Position numbers and translations under genes: made by a program
Source of the DNA: Pedococcus_A sp963730585
GTDB taxonomy: Bacteria > Actinomycetota > Actinomycetes > Actinomycetales > Dermatophilaceae
DNA: 64,000 nucleotides
Assembly: GCA_963730585.1 (NCBI GenBank)
Contig: CAVSSL010000006.1
Span: 1-64,000, forward strand
Reading direction: 5' to 3'
Part shown: positions 8,168 to 16,118 of the stretch, in pieces
How positions within the stretch are numbered: position 1 is the stretch's first letter
Layout of the letters: each line of letters starts with the position of its first letter
Notes under the pieces: model-generated
The model's input: only the letters and a program-made list of their open reading frames with translations
Told to the model about the DNA's origin: nothing
Databases searched by the model: none

Positions 8168-9337
8168 ATGGCAGCAGAACCCGACACGGGCGGGGCCATC
8201 CGGGCGGTCGACCCCCGCAGTGACACCCGCGGGGACACCCCTGAAGTGGTGCTGGCGGAGGTCCAGGCCCGCATGATGTCGCTGTCCGGCGCGTACGTGG
8301 TCGGGTGGGTGGCGTTGCTGCTCGCGCGGCACCTCGGTCTCGACCTGGAGCGTCCTCGCGGTGCGGTGGTGGTGGGGCTGGCGACCGGCGCGGTCAGGCT
8401 CTTCGCACCCGTCGCCGTCACCCTCGTTATGGCGGAGTGGGACAGCGGTGTGCCCGTATGGCGCTGGGCGCTCATCGCCGGTGTCGCCGGCGGACTCGAC
8501 GGCCTCAGCATCAGGAGGCACCGCGAGTCGGGCACCCGGATGCACGCCTACACGTCGCTTCTCGCGACCATCGAGGGGGAGTCGGCTCCACGGGAGCTGC
8601 TTGCCTTTGTCCGCCGGTGGTACCGGTTCAGGGTCAGCGGTCCGATGGCTGCGACGGTGGCTGCCTTGGTGCTGCTCGGGTGCGCGTCGAGCGCCCCGGC
8701 CGAGTTCGCCGAGCTGCCCGTCGGCAGCGTGGTCCTCCTGGGCATCCTGTCCTATGAGGTCGGCGAGTTCGTCTTCTTCGGCCCCGGTTTCATGGTGCCG
8801 TTCCTGCTGAAGGAAGGGCACTACGAGCACCGGTTGCCCTGGTTGTACCCGGCGGATGCGGAACCCGTGCGCCGCACGGTGCGCGCCTGGGCGGAGTGGG
8901 TGTTCCTCGGCGGGATCGCCATCACCGTCTACGTGGTCTTCGCGGCGCTGCTGGTGCTGCCGAGCTGGCCGGTGGCCACGGCCGCGGTGGCTCTGTTCAT
9001 CGTGGTGGGCTACGTGTCGACCTTCGCCTCCTACTTCGCTGTGCGCTCGAGCGTCCGGTCCATCGCCAGCCGCATCCGTGACCGGCACCTCCAGGACCTC
9101 CGCGACCGGGTCGACGTCAGGGAGCCCAGAACCGGCCGGCTCTCGGGTGCCGAGGCCGAGGAGCTGGAGCACCTGGTGGGTCTCTACGCGATGGTTCGTG
9201 CCATGCCGACCACGCCGTCGACCTCTGAGACGCTGGGCCACGCGGCCAAGGCTCTGGTGATTCCGACGCTGGCCTTCTTCCTGGCGGTGCTGAGCGAGGT
9301 GTACGCAGAGCGGCTCCTCGACCGGCTCCTCCCGTGA
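8168..9337 (+). CDS. Multi-spanning membrane protein of unknown function, 389 aa
   Basis: ATG 8168 (MAAEPDTGGAIRAVDPRSDT) begins the frame, 62 bp after the previous stop. About seven hydrophobic segments are visible, for example SGAYVVGWVALLLARHLG, GPMAATVAALVLLGC and the C-terminal LVIPTLAFFLAVLSEVYAE. Between spans are charged loops (RIRDRHLQDLRDRVDVREPR). I recognise no family. It directly precedes the glmU promoter and shows no link in function to either neighbour. Confidence 0.6.
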   Translation: MAAEPDTGGAIRAVDPRSDTRGDTPEVVLAEVQARMMSLSGAYVVGWVALLLARHLGLDLERPRGAVVVGLATGAVRLFAPVAVTLVMAEWDSGVPVWRWALIAGVAGGLDGLSIRRHRESGTRMHAYTSLLATIEGESAPRELLAFVRRWYRFRVSGPMAATVAALVLLGCASSAPAEFAELPVGSVVLLGILSYEVGEFVFFGPGFMVPFLLKEGHYEHRLPWLYPADAEPVRRTVRAWAEWVFLGGIAITVYVVFAALLVLPSWPVATAAVALFIVVGYVSTFASYFAVRSSVRSIASRIRDRHLQDLRDRVDVREPRTGRLSGAEAEELEHLVGLYAMVRAMPTTPSTSETLGHAAKALVIPTLAFFLAVLSEVYAERLLDRLLP

Positions 9338-9361
9338 CCCGGGTCCTCGCGTGACCGCGGG

Positions 9362-9390
9362 GTGACCCCCCTGTGGCCGGCCGGTAGCAT
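9362..9390 (+). promoter_or_regulatory. Likely glmU-prs promoter
   Basis: GTGACC (9362-9367) and TAGCAT (9385-9390) are separated by 17 bp in the short gap before glmU and fit a relaxed actinobacterial housekeeping promoter. Transcription would start near 9397, 34 nt before the GTG start. TAGCAT recurs at several gene starts in this window. Confidence 0.4.
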
Positions 9391-9430
9391 GACGGCGTCC
9401 TGAGGCACCCGAGCACTGGAGCCCTCACGC

Positions 9431-10904
9431 GTGAACATCCCCAGCGGCACCGTCCGCCCCGCCGCCGTCATCGTCCTCGCCGCAGGTGAGGGCACCCGGA
9501 TGAAGTCCGCAACCCCCAAGGTCCTCCACCGCATCGGCGGCCGGACGCTCGTGGGGCACGCGATCGCCGCGGCGCGCGCCACCAGCCCCGAGCACCTGGC
9601 TGTCGTCGTCCGTCACGAGCGCGACCTCGTCGCGGACCACGTGGCCGAGGTCGACCCCAAGGCGATCATCGCCGACCAGGACGAGGTCAAGGGCACCGGG
9701 CGGGCGGCCGAGTGCGCGCTCGAGGTGCTCCCCAAAGATCTCGAGGGCACGGTCCTCGTCACCTACGGCGACGTCCCGCTCCTCGCGGGCGAGACGCTGC
9801 ACCAGCTGGTCGAGCACCACGCCGCCAGCGGCAGCGCCGTCACCGTCATCACTGCGAACCTGGCGAACCCCACCGGCTACGGCCGCATCATCCGGGGCGA
9901 CGACGACGCGGTCGAGGGGATCGTCGAGCACAAGGACGCGACCCCAGAGCAGCTGGCCATCACCGAGATCAACTCGGGCATCTACGCCTTCGACGCCGTG
10001 GTGCTGCGCGAGGCGCTCGGCGAGGTGACGACCGACAACGCCCAGGGCGAGAAGTACCTCACCGACGTCCTCGCGATCGCCCGCGCCGCCGGCCGTCGCG
10101 TCAGCGCGCACCTCATCGACGACCTGTGGCAGACCGAGGGCGTCAACGACCGGGTGCAGCTCGCCCGCATGGGCAAGGAGCTCAACCGTCGCATCACGGA
10201 GAGCGTGGATGCGTGAGGGCGTGACCATCGTCGACCCGGACACCACCTGGATCGACGCCGACGTCACCATCGGCCGCGACGCGACCATCCTGCCCAACAC
10301 CCAGCTCCTCGGGGCGACCGTGGTGGGGGCGAACGCCGTCATCGGGCCGGACTCCACCCTCGACGGCACCGAGGTGGGTGACGGGGCCGAGGTGAAGCGC
10401 ACCGAGGCACTGCTCGCCGTCATCGGCGCCGAGGCCACGGTCGGCCCGTTCTCCTACCTGCGCCCCGGCACGGTGCTCGGCGCGAAGGGCAAGATCGGCG
10501 GCTTCGTCGAGACCAAGAACGCCAAGATCGGTGACGGCGCCAAGGTGCCCCACCTGACCTACTGCGGCGACGCGACGATCGGCGAGGGCGCGAACATCGG
10601 CGCCGGCACGATCTTCGCCAACTACGACGGCGTGGCCAAGCACCACACCACCGTGGGCCGGCACAGCTTCGTCGGGTCCGACTCGGTGCTCATCGCCCCC
10701 GTGAACATCGCTGACGGCGCCTACGTCGGGGCCGGCTCGGCCGTCACCGGCGACGTCGACCCGGGCCAGATCGCGGTGGCCCGCGGCACGCAGCGCAACA
10801 TCGACGGCTGGGTGGCGCGCAAGCGCGCCGGCACCAAGACGGCGGCCGCCGCGGAGGCGGCCGCACGGCATACCCCTGACGCAGGAGAGGCGGACCAGCC
10901 GTGA
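9431..10904 (+). CDS. glmU: GlmU, bifunctional UDP-GlcNAc pyrophosphorylase/GlcN-1-P acetyltransferase, split by a +1 frameshift
   Basis: GlmU makes UDP-GlcNAc for peptidoglycan: the C-terminal domain acetylates GlcN-1-P and the N-terminal domain adds UMP. The first frame (GTG 9431 to TGA 10216) has the pyrophosphorylase signature LAAGEGTRMKSATPKVLHR and ends RRITESVDA. The second (ATG 10209 to 10904) holds the left-handed beta-helix acetyltransferase with RPGTVLGAKGKIGG and catalytic-histidine motif HLTYCGDATIGEG. The expected junction S-W-M-R-E is restored by deleting one G in AGCGTGG near 10205, giving 490 aa. The frames overlap by 8 bp, so two separate polypeptides are conceivable. Because glmU is essential, a sequence error is the simplest reading. 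The 3' end overlaps prs by 4 bp. Confidence 0.9.
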
Positions 10905-11881
10905 CCGGCATCGTCAAGACGACCCAGAAGAACCTCATGGTCTTCTCGGGCCGCGCGAACCCCGAGCTGGCCGAGGAGGTCGCCGCCCTGCTCGGCACCG
11001 AGCTGGTCCCCACCACGGCCTACGACTTCGCCAACGGCGAGATCTACGTGCGCTACCAGGAGTCGGTGCGCGGCTCCGACGCCTTCGTCATCCAGAGCCA
11101 CGCGACGCCGATCAACCAGGCGATCATGGAGCAGCTGCTCATGATCGACGCGCTCAAGCGGGCCTCGGCCAAGCGGATCACCGTGGTGCTGCCGTTCTAC
11201 GGGTACGCCCGCCAGGACAAGAAGCACCGCGGCCGCGAGCCGATCTCCGCCCGCCTCATCGCCGACATGCTCAAGACGGCCGGCGCCGACCGGCTCATGG
11301 CGGTCGACCTGCACACCGCGCAGATCCAGGGCTTCTTCGACGGTCCGGTCGACCACCTCATGGCGCTGCCGATCCTCACCGACTACGTCCGCGAGAAGTA
11401 CGGCCACGAGGCGCTCGCGGTCGTCTCGCCGGACGCCGGCCGCATCAAGGTGGCCGAGCAGTGGTCGGAGCGGCTCGGGGGAGCGCCGCTGGCGTTCATC
11501 CACAAGACCCGTGACATCGACCGGCCCAACGAGATGGTCGCCAACCGTGTCGTCGGTGAGGTCGAGGGCCGCGTGTGCGTGCTCGTCGACGACATGATCG
11601 ACACCGCGGGCACCATCACCAAGGCCGCCGACGCGCTGATGGCCGACGGTGCCGCCGGGGTGGTCATCGCTGCGACGCACGCGATCCTGTCCGGCCCCGC
11701 TGTCGACCGGCTCAAGGCGTGCAGCGCCGTCGAGGTCATCGTGACCAACACCCTGCCCATCGGCGACGACCGCCACTTCGACAAGCTCACGACCCTCTCG
11801 ATCGCGCCGCTCATCAGCCGCGCGGTGCGCGAGGTGTTCGAGGACGGTTCTGTCACAAGCCTGTTCGACGGGCGCGCCTGA
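10901..11881 (+). CDS. prs: Ribose-phosphate pyrophosphokinase (PRPP synthetase)
   Basis: GTG 10901 overlaps the glmU stop (GTGA); 326 aa, the normal class I length. It converts ribose 5-phosphate and ATP to PRPP for nucleotide, histidine and tryptophan synthesis. Visible signatures are VVLPFYGYARQDKKHRGREP (ATP/flexible-loop region), DLHTAQIQGFF and the PRPP loop VCVLVDDMIDTAGT. The glmU-prs order is standard in actinobacteria. A 13-bp perfect hairpin terminates the unit. No unusual residues are seen. Confidence 0.97.
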   Translation: MTGIVKTTQKNLMVFSGRANPELAEEVAALLGTELVPTTAYDFANGEIYVRYQESVRGSDAFVIQSHATPINQAIMEQLLMIDALKRASAKRITVVLPFYGYARQDKKHRGREPISARLIADMLKTAGADRLMAVDLHTAQIQGFFDGPVDHLMALPILTDYVREKYGHEALAVVSPDAGRIKVAEQWSERLGGAPLAFIHKTRDIDRPNEMVANRVVGEVEGRVCVLVDDMIDTAGTITKAADALMADGAAGVVIAATHAILSGPAVDRLKACSAVEVIVTNTLPIGDDRHFDKLTTLSIAPLISRAVREVFEDGSVTSLFDGRA

Positions 11882-11893
11882 CGTCTTTCGGAG

Positions 11894-11924
11894 GTATGCC
11901 GCGGGCTCACCGCCCGCGGCATAC
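11894..11924. terminator. Perfect 13-bp terminator hairpin built from an inverted octamer pair
   Basis: GTATGCCGCGGGC (11894-11906) pairs perfectly with GCCCGCGGCATAC (11912-11924) around the loop TCACC. It lies between prs and the convergent CGNR gene and can serve both. Its outer arms are one GTATGCCG and one CGGCATAC copy of the over-represented octamer. Confidence 0.85.
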
Positions 11925-11930
11925 GCTCGT

Positions 11931-12470
11931 TCAGGCCCCCTGCGCGCGGCGGGCGCGGTAGGCGGCGACGTGGACGCGGTTGGCGCAGCCCTTCTCGCAG
12001 TAGCGTCGTGAGCGGTTCTTCGACAGGTCGATGACCACGTCGTCGCAGTCGTCGGCGGCGCACACGCCGAGCCGGCCGGTCTCACCGCTGCGGACCACGT
12101 CGACGAGGGCCATGGCGGCCTCGACCGCCATGCGCGTGGCGAGGGGGGCCTCGGGGGGAGTCGCGTGGAGGTGCCAGTCCCACCCGTCGTGCCGCACGAG
12201 GCGGGGGAGGGCGTGGTGCTCCGTCAGGAGCGCGTTGACGCACTCGACCGCGGTGTCGACGTCGGCGAGCCAGATCTCGCGCAGCCGGGGTCGCAGCGCG
12301 AGCACCGCCTCGAGCTCTGCCGCGTCGCGGGTGCGCGAGCCCGTCCACTCGTAGCGCTCGACGAAGCGGTCGAGGTCGTCGATCGTGCGCAGCGAGTCAC
12401 CGTCGGTCGCGGTGTTGACCAGTGCTGCCGCGGCCACCAGGGCGGTCTCGGTGTCATGGGCAAACAGCAC
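11931..12470 (-). CDS. CGNR zinc-finger protein with ABATE domain (putative regulator)
   Basis: GTG 12470 has AGGAG 5 nt upstream; 179 aa. The first 130 residues are the ABATE (ginkgolide/RNA-binding-like) domain, containing LVNTATDGDSLRTIDDLDRF. Residues 135-175 form the CGNR finger: GVCAADDCDDV, then RRYCEKGCANRVHVAAYRAR, giving the four cysteines and the NR signature. This family is common in actinobacteria and is thought to regulate transcription. Targets are unknown; the divergent EamA exporter gene, 105 bp away, is the natural candidate. Confidence 0.9.
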   Translation of the reverse strand: MLFAHDTETALVAAAALVNTATDGDSLRTIDDLDRFVERYEWTGSRTRDAAELEAVLALRPRLREIWLADVDTAVECVNALLTEHHALPRLVRHDGWDWHLHATPPEAPLATRMAVEAAMALVDVVRSGETGRLGVCAADDCDDVVIDLSKNRSRRYCEKGCANRVHVAAYRARRAQGA

Positions 12471-12575
12471 CTTGACTCCTGTCGTCGAGGATCCGTACCG
12501 TCATCACCATAGGCGCCTTTGACTCATGACGGGCGCCAATCCATCACCGGCCAGGACCAACCAGGAAGGGGACCC

Positions 12576-13556
12576 ATGGCCCCGCCCTTCGCCCCCGCGC
12601 CTCGTGGCCGGGCCGGTCTCGGCCTCGGGCTGGCCCTCGCGTCCGCGGCGACCTTCGGCAGCTCAGGCGCGTTCGCGAAGTCGCTCCTGGTCGAGGGGTG
12701 GAGCCCCGGGGCGGTCGTCACCGCCCGCATGACCGGCGCCGCCCTGGCCCTCCTGCCGGCGGTGGTGTTCGTGCTGCGTGGCCGGTGGCACCTGCTGCGG
12801 CGCAACGCCGGGTTCGCGGTCGCCTACGGCCTGGTCGCGGTCGCCCTCTGCCAGTTCGCCTACTTCAACGCGGTCGAGCGGCTGTCGGTGGCCGTGGCCC
12901 TGCTGCTCGAGTACCTCGCCCCCGTGCTCATCGTCGGCTACCTGTGGGCCCGCGGGAAGCGGCCCGGGCGGCTCACCCTGGCCGGTGTCGTGCTCGCCAT
13001 GGGCGGCCTGCTGCTCGTGCTCGACGTCCTCGGCGGCGTGCGGCTGAGCCTGACGGGTGTGGCGTGGGGCCTGCTGGCCGCCACCGGCCTGGTCGGCTAC
13101 TTCCTGCTCTCGGAGCACGAGCACGAGGAGTCGCTGCCACCGCTCGCCCTCGCCTGGGCCGGTCTCGTCGTGGGGGCCGTCGTCCTCGGTCTCGCCGGTC
13201 TGGCGCGGCTCCTCCCCATGCGGGCCTCGACGGCCGACGTCCTGGTGGGCGGCACCGAGCTGGCCTGGTGGGTGCCGGTCGCGGAGCTGGCCGTCGTGGC
13301 CGCCGCGTTCGCGTATGCCGCGGGCATCGGTGCCGTGCGCCACCTCGGCGCCACCATGGCCTCCTTCCTCATGCTCACCGAGGTGCTCTTCGCCATCGCC
13401 CTGGCCTGGCTGCTGCTGGGGGAGCTGCCGAGGCCGGTGCAGCTGGCCGGCGGGGTGCTGGTCGTCGCCGGGGTGGTCGCCGTGCGGCTCGGCGAGCTGC
13501 GGACGGCCCGAGCCGCGCAGCCCGCGGATTTCGCGGTGCCCACGCCTGTCCCCTAA
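12576..13556 (+). CDS. EamA/DMT-family metabolite exporter
   Basis: ATG 12576 follows AGGAAGGGG and gives 326 aa; longer frames lack a ribosome site. Ten hydrophobic spans in two EamA repeats are visible, starting GLGLALASAATFGSSGAFAK, with the second repeat from LTGVAWGLLAATGLVGYFLL. The C-terminal repeat ends LGATMASFLMLTEVLFAIA and a short tail. RhaT/EamA proteins export or import small metabolites such as amino acids or drugs. It is divergent from the CGNR gene, which may regulate it. Substrate is unknown. Confidence 0.9.
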   Translation: MAPPFAPAPRGRAGLGLGLALASAATFGSSGAFAKSLLVEGWSPGAVVTARMTGAALALLPAVVFVLRGRWHLLRRNAGFAVAYGLVAVALCQFAYFNAVERLSVAVALLLEYLAPVLIVGYLWARGKRPGRLTLAGVVLAMGGLLLVLDVLGGVRLSLTGVAWGLLAATGLVGYFLLSEHEHEESLPPLALAWAGLVVGAVVLGLAGLARLLPMRASTADVLVGGTELAWWVPVAELAVVAAAFAYAAGIGAVRHLGATMASFLMLTEVLFAIALAWLLLGELPRPVQLAGGVLVVAGVVAVRLGELRTARAAQPADFAVPTPVP

Positions 13557-13698
13557 ACTTCTCGGGTTGTGCCTCGGCGAGGGACCCTGCACGGCTGCCG
13601 GCCGCGCCCGTCCGTGATCGACGCGGTGGAGCCTCCGTGCTGCGCCCCGCGTCGAGGCCTACCGCGTCCACTGATGTCCCCCAGCTAGGAGAACACCC

Positions 13699-14385
13699 AT
13701 GTCCGAGACCAAGCTCGTCGCCGAGAAGCGCACCCAGTTCGGCAAGGGTGCCGCCCGCAAGATCCGCCGCGACCACAAGATCCCTGCGGTCATGTACGGC
13801 CACGGCACCGAGCCCGTGCACATCACCCTGCCGGGCCACGAGACCATGATGGCGCTCAAGCAGGTCAACGCCCTGCTGACCATCGAGATCGACGGCAAGG
13901 AGCAGCTCGCCCTTGCCAAGGACATCCAGCGTGACGCCATCAAGCCGGTCATCGAGCACGTCGACCTCGTCGTCGTGAAGCGCGGCGAGAAGGTCACCGT
14001 CGACGTGCCGGTGCACGTCGAGGGCGAGGCTGCCCCCGAGACCGTCGTCACGGTCGACAGCCAGGCCCTGCAGCTCGAGGTCGAGGCCACCCACATCCCG
14101 GAGAACGTCACCGTCTCCGTCGAGGGCCTCGAGGCCGGCACGCAGATCCACGCCTCGCAGGTCGAGCTCCCCCGCGGCGCGGCGCTGCTGACCGACCCGG
14201 AGGCGCTGGTCGTCAACGTCACCGCGCAGATCTCCGCCGAGGCGCTCGAGGCCGAGCTCGCCGAGGCCGAGGCCGAGGCCGGCATCGAGCACGAGGAGGC
14301 CGAGGCCCCCGCCGAGGCCGAGGGCGAGGCTGCTGCCCCCGCCGAGGGCGAGGGCGAGGCTGCTGCCGAGGGCGAGCAGGCCTGA
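13699..14385 (+). CDS. rplY: 50S ribosomal protein L25/general stress protein Ctc
   Basis: ATG 13699 follows a strong TAGGAGAAC site. The 228-aa protein is the long Ctc/TL5 form: an N-terminal 5S rRNA-binding L25 domain (about 1-92, including RTQFGKGAARKIRRDHKIPA), a second beta domain (about 95-190) and an alanine/glutamate-rich tail (EAEGEAAAPAEGEGEAAAEG) that is probably disordered. It sits before pth, as in many actinobacteria and firmicutes. A 16-bp perfect terminator hairpin follows immediately. Confidence 0.95.
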   Translation: MSETKLVAEKRTQFGKGAARKIRRDHKIPAVMYGHGTEPVHITLPGHETMMALKQVNALLTIEIDGKEQLALAKDIQRDAIKPVIEHVDLVVVKRGEKVTVDVPVHVEGEAAPETVVTVDSQALQLEVEATHIPENVTVSVEGLEAGTQIHASQVELPRGAALLTDPEALVVNVTAQISAEALEAELAEAEAEAGIEHEEAEAPAEAEGEAAAPAEGEGEAAAEGEQA

Positions 14386-14402
14386 CGCGCACGCGCATCC
14401 CA

Positions 14403-14437
14403 CGAAGGGCCCGGTCCGTTGCGGACCGGGCCCTTCG
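14403..14437 (+). terminator. Perfect 16-bp terminator hairpin after rplY
   Basis: CGAAGGGCCCGGTCCG (14403-14418) pairs exactly with CGGACCGGGCCCTTCG (14422-14437) around TTG. It lies 18 bp after the rplY stop and ends only 15 bp before the pth start codon. CGGCATAC (14436) overlaps its right foot. Confidence 0.85.
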
Positions 14438-14452
14438 GCATACTTGCCCCTC

Positions 14453-15052
14453 ATGGACACCTGGCTCGTGGTCGGACTCGGCAACCCCGGTGCCAGGTAC
14501 GCCGGCAACCGCCACAACGTGGGAGCCATGGTCGTCGACGAGCTGGCCTCGCGGCACGGTGGCGCCCGGCTGAAGGCGCACAAGGCCCGGGCCTCGGTCG
14601 CGGAGGTCCGGCTCGGGGTGCTCACCGGGGGAGTGCCCGGACCCAAGGCGGTGCTGGCCGTCCCCTCGTCGTACATGAACGAGTCGGGTGGGCCGGTCAA
14701 GGCGCTGATGAAGTTCTTCAGCATCGACACCGACCACCTGGTCGTCCTCCACGACGAGCTCGACATCCCGGCCGGTGAAGTGCGCCTGAAGAAGGGCGGT
14801 GGAGAGGGCGGCCACAACGGGCTGCGCTCGATCAGCTCCGCCCTCGGCACCAAGGACTACCTGCGGGTGCGCATCGGCATCGGTCGGCCGCCGGGACGGA
14901 TGGAGGCGGCCGACTTCGTGCTCCGTGACTTCTCGGTGACCGAGCGCAAGGAGCTGCCCTTCCTCATCGGCGATGCGGCCGACGCGGTCGAGCAGCTCGT
15001 GGCGGAGGGGCTGGTCGCGGCTCAGCAGCGCTGGCACAGCCCGCGCGTCTGA
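14453..15052 (+). CDS. pth: Peptidyl-tRNA hydrolase
   Basis: ATG 14453 (MDTWLVVGLGNPG) gives 199 aa, the usual length. Pth recycles tRNA from peptidyl-tRNAs that drop off ribosomes. The conserved N11 (GLGNPG), catalytic H21 (NRHNVG) and the HDELDIPAG aspartate block are all present, as is GGGEGGHNGLRS. The start lies 16 nt after the rplY hairpin, leaving no room for a separate promoter. Expression would therefore depend on read-through of that hairpin or a start inside it. Confidence 0.95.
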   Translation: MDTWLVVGLGNPGARYAGNRHNVGAMVVDELASRHGGARLKAHKARASVAEVRLGVLTGGVPGPKAVLAVPSSYMNESGGPVKALMKFFSIDTDHLVVLHDELDIPAGEVRLKKGGGEGGHNGLRSISSALGTKDYLRVRIGIGRPPGRMEAADFVLRDFSVTERKELPFLIGDAADAVEQLVAEGLVAAQQRWHSPRV

Positions 15053-15101
15053 CGCTGTGGTCTGACGGTTCCGCCCACCTCGCCCGGGCCCGGCCCCTAC
15101 C

Positions 15102-15746
15102 GTGGGGCGCGTGGAGGGGCAGCTGATCCTGGTGGCGGCGAGCGGTCTCGCGCTCGAGGTCGCCGAGGCGGCGCGTGCCTGCGGTCTCGCGGTGCGCGGG
15201 TGCGTCGACGACAACGACGCGCTCTGGGGCACGGCTGCCGGTGGCTGGCTTCCCGTGCTCGGCGGGCTCGACAGCCTCGCTGACCGCCCCGACGACCAGG
15301 TGGTGCTGTGCGCCGGCAAGGGCAGCGTGCGCGCGATGCTCGCCGAACGCCTTGCACGGCAAGGCTTTTCCGCGGCTCGGTACGCGACGGTGACCCATCC
15401 CTCGGTGACTGTGCCGGCCTCGTGCTCCATCGGGCGGGGCTCGGTCCTCCTCGCCGGCTGCGTGCTGACGGCGTCCGTGACGGTGGGTGCGCACGTCGTT
15501 GCGATGCCGCACGTCACGCTCACCCACGACGACGTCGTCGACGACTTCGCGACACTGTGCGCCGATGTCACCCTCGGTGGCTCCGTGCACATTGGCCGGG
15601 AGGCCTACCTCGGCATGTCCGCAAGCGTCCGCGAACGGGTGCACGTGGGGCAGGGCAGCACGCTCGGCATGGGCAGCGTCCTGGTGCGCGACCTTCCGGA
15701 CGGCGAGGTCTGGGCGGGGGTCCCGGCCCGGCGCCTGGGTGGCTGA
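15102..15746 (+). CDS. NeuD/PglD-like sugar N- or O-acetyltransferase
   Basis: The frame starts at GTG 15102 (or GTG 15111); 214 aa. An N-terminal Rossmann-like part (LILVAASGLALEVAEAARAC, LVLCAGKG region) is followed by a left-handed beta-helix with hexapeptide repeats (SIGRGSVLLAGCVLTASVTV, VHIGREAYLGMSASVRERVH) and the terminal VWAGVPARRLGG. This is the layout of NeuD/PglD acyltransferases, which acetylate amino sugars in polysaccharide or glycan synthesis. It lies just before the exopolysaccharide locus and two DegT aminotransferases, so it may supply an N-acetyl group there. Codon use is like its neighbours. Confidence 0.8.
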   Translation: MGRVEGQLILVAASGLALEVAEAARACGLAVRGCVDDNDALWGTAAGGWLPVLGGLDSLADRPDDQVVLCAGKGSVRAMLAERLARQGFSAARYATVTHPSVTVPASCSIGRGSVLLAGCVLTASVTVGAHVVAMPHVTLTHDDVVDDFATLCADVTLGGSVHIGREAYLGMSASVRERVHVGQGSTLGMGSVLVRDLPDGEVWAGVPARRLGG

Positions 15747-15748
15747 CA

Positions 15749-15767
15749 GGACCCCGCCGGGGTGTCC
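15749..15767 (+). terminator. Weak hairpin after the acetyltransferase gene
   Basis: GGACCCC and GGGGTGTCC (15749-15767) form a short stem with a bulged T around GCC directly after the stop. A 12-bp palindrome GTGACTAGTCAC (15776-15787) and CTATTTTTCG follow. Together they may end transcription before the exopolysaccharide locus. Confidence 0.4.
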
Positions 15768-16008
15768 AGAAGGCCGTGACTAGTCACTGACTATTTTTCG
15801 TAGGGGCTCTGCGTCACTGGTCTGCGTCACGCGCTCACCCCTGCCGGTCCGAATGGCGCACGGTCGCGGTGTGACGCTCCGGTTCGTCCCGATATGACTA
15901 CGACATCGGCGGGAGATCGTCCCGTCGGCGGTGGATGGACGTACTGCCGATGACGTACAACGCGCGGTGGAGACGCGGCTCCACCTGCCTGTCTAGGTAC
16001 CGAATTTG

Positions 16009-16053
16009 CTTGCGGCGCAAGTGTTGTCGACCCATGAAGTCGCCCCGTAGATC
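16009..16053 (+). promoter_or_regulatory. Candidate operator and promoter of the exopolysaccharide operon
   Basis: The 372-bp gap 15747-16118 has no gene. It holds TTGTCG (16024-16029) and TAGATC (16048-16053) with an 18-bp spacer, a plausible promoter 65 bp before the first gene. Immediately upstream is the 13-bp palindrome CTTGCGGCGCAAG (16009-16021), a possible operator, and further up two GACGTAC direct repeats 14 bp apart (15938, 15952). The gap is visibly richer in A and T than its surroundings. Confidence 0.4.
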
Positions 16054-16118
16054 CCCTGTCACGGCGTAGCCCAGCGGTTTAGCGTCGGCTCAGCGGCATT
16101 GGGGTTGGGGAGTGGGCA

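Noticed and set aside
9338..9430. Search for a tRNA gene before glmU, where some actinobacteria have one
   Set aside because: No cloverleaf or CCA end could be found in the gap.
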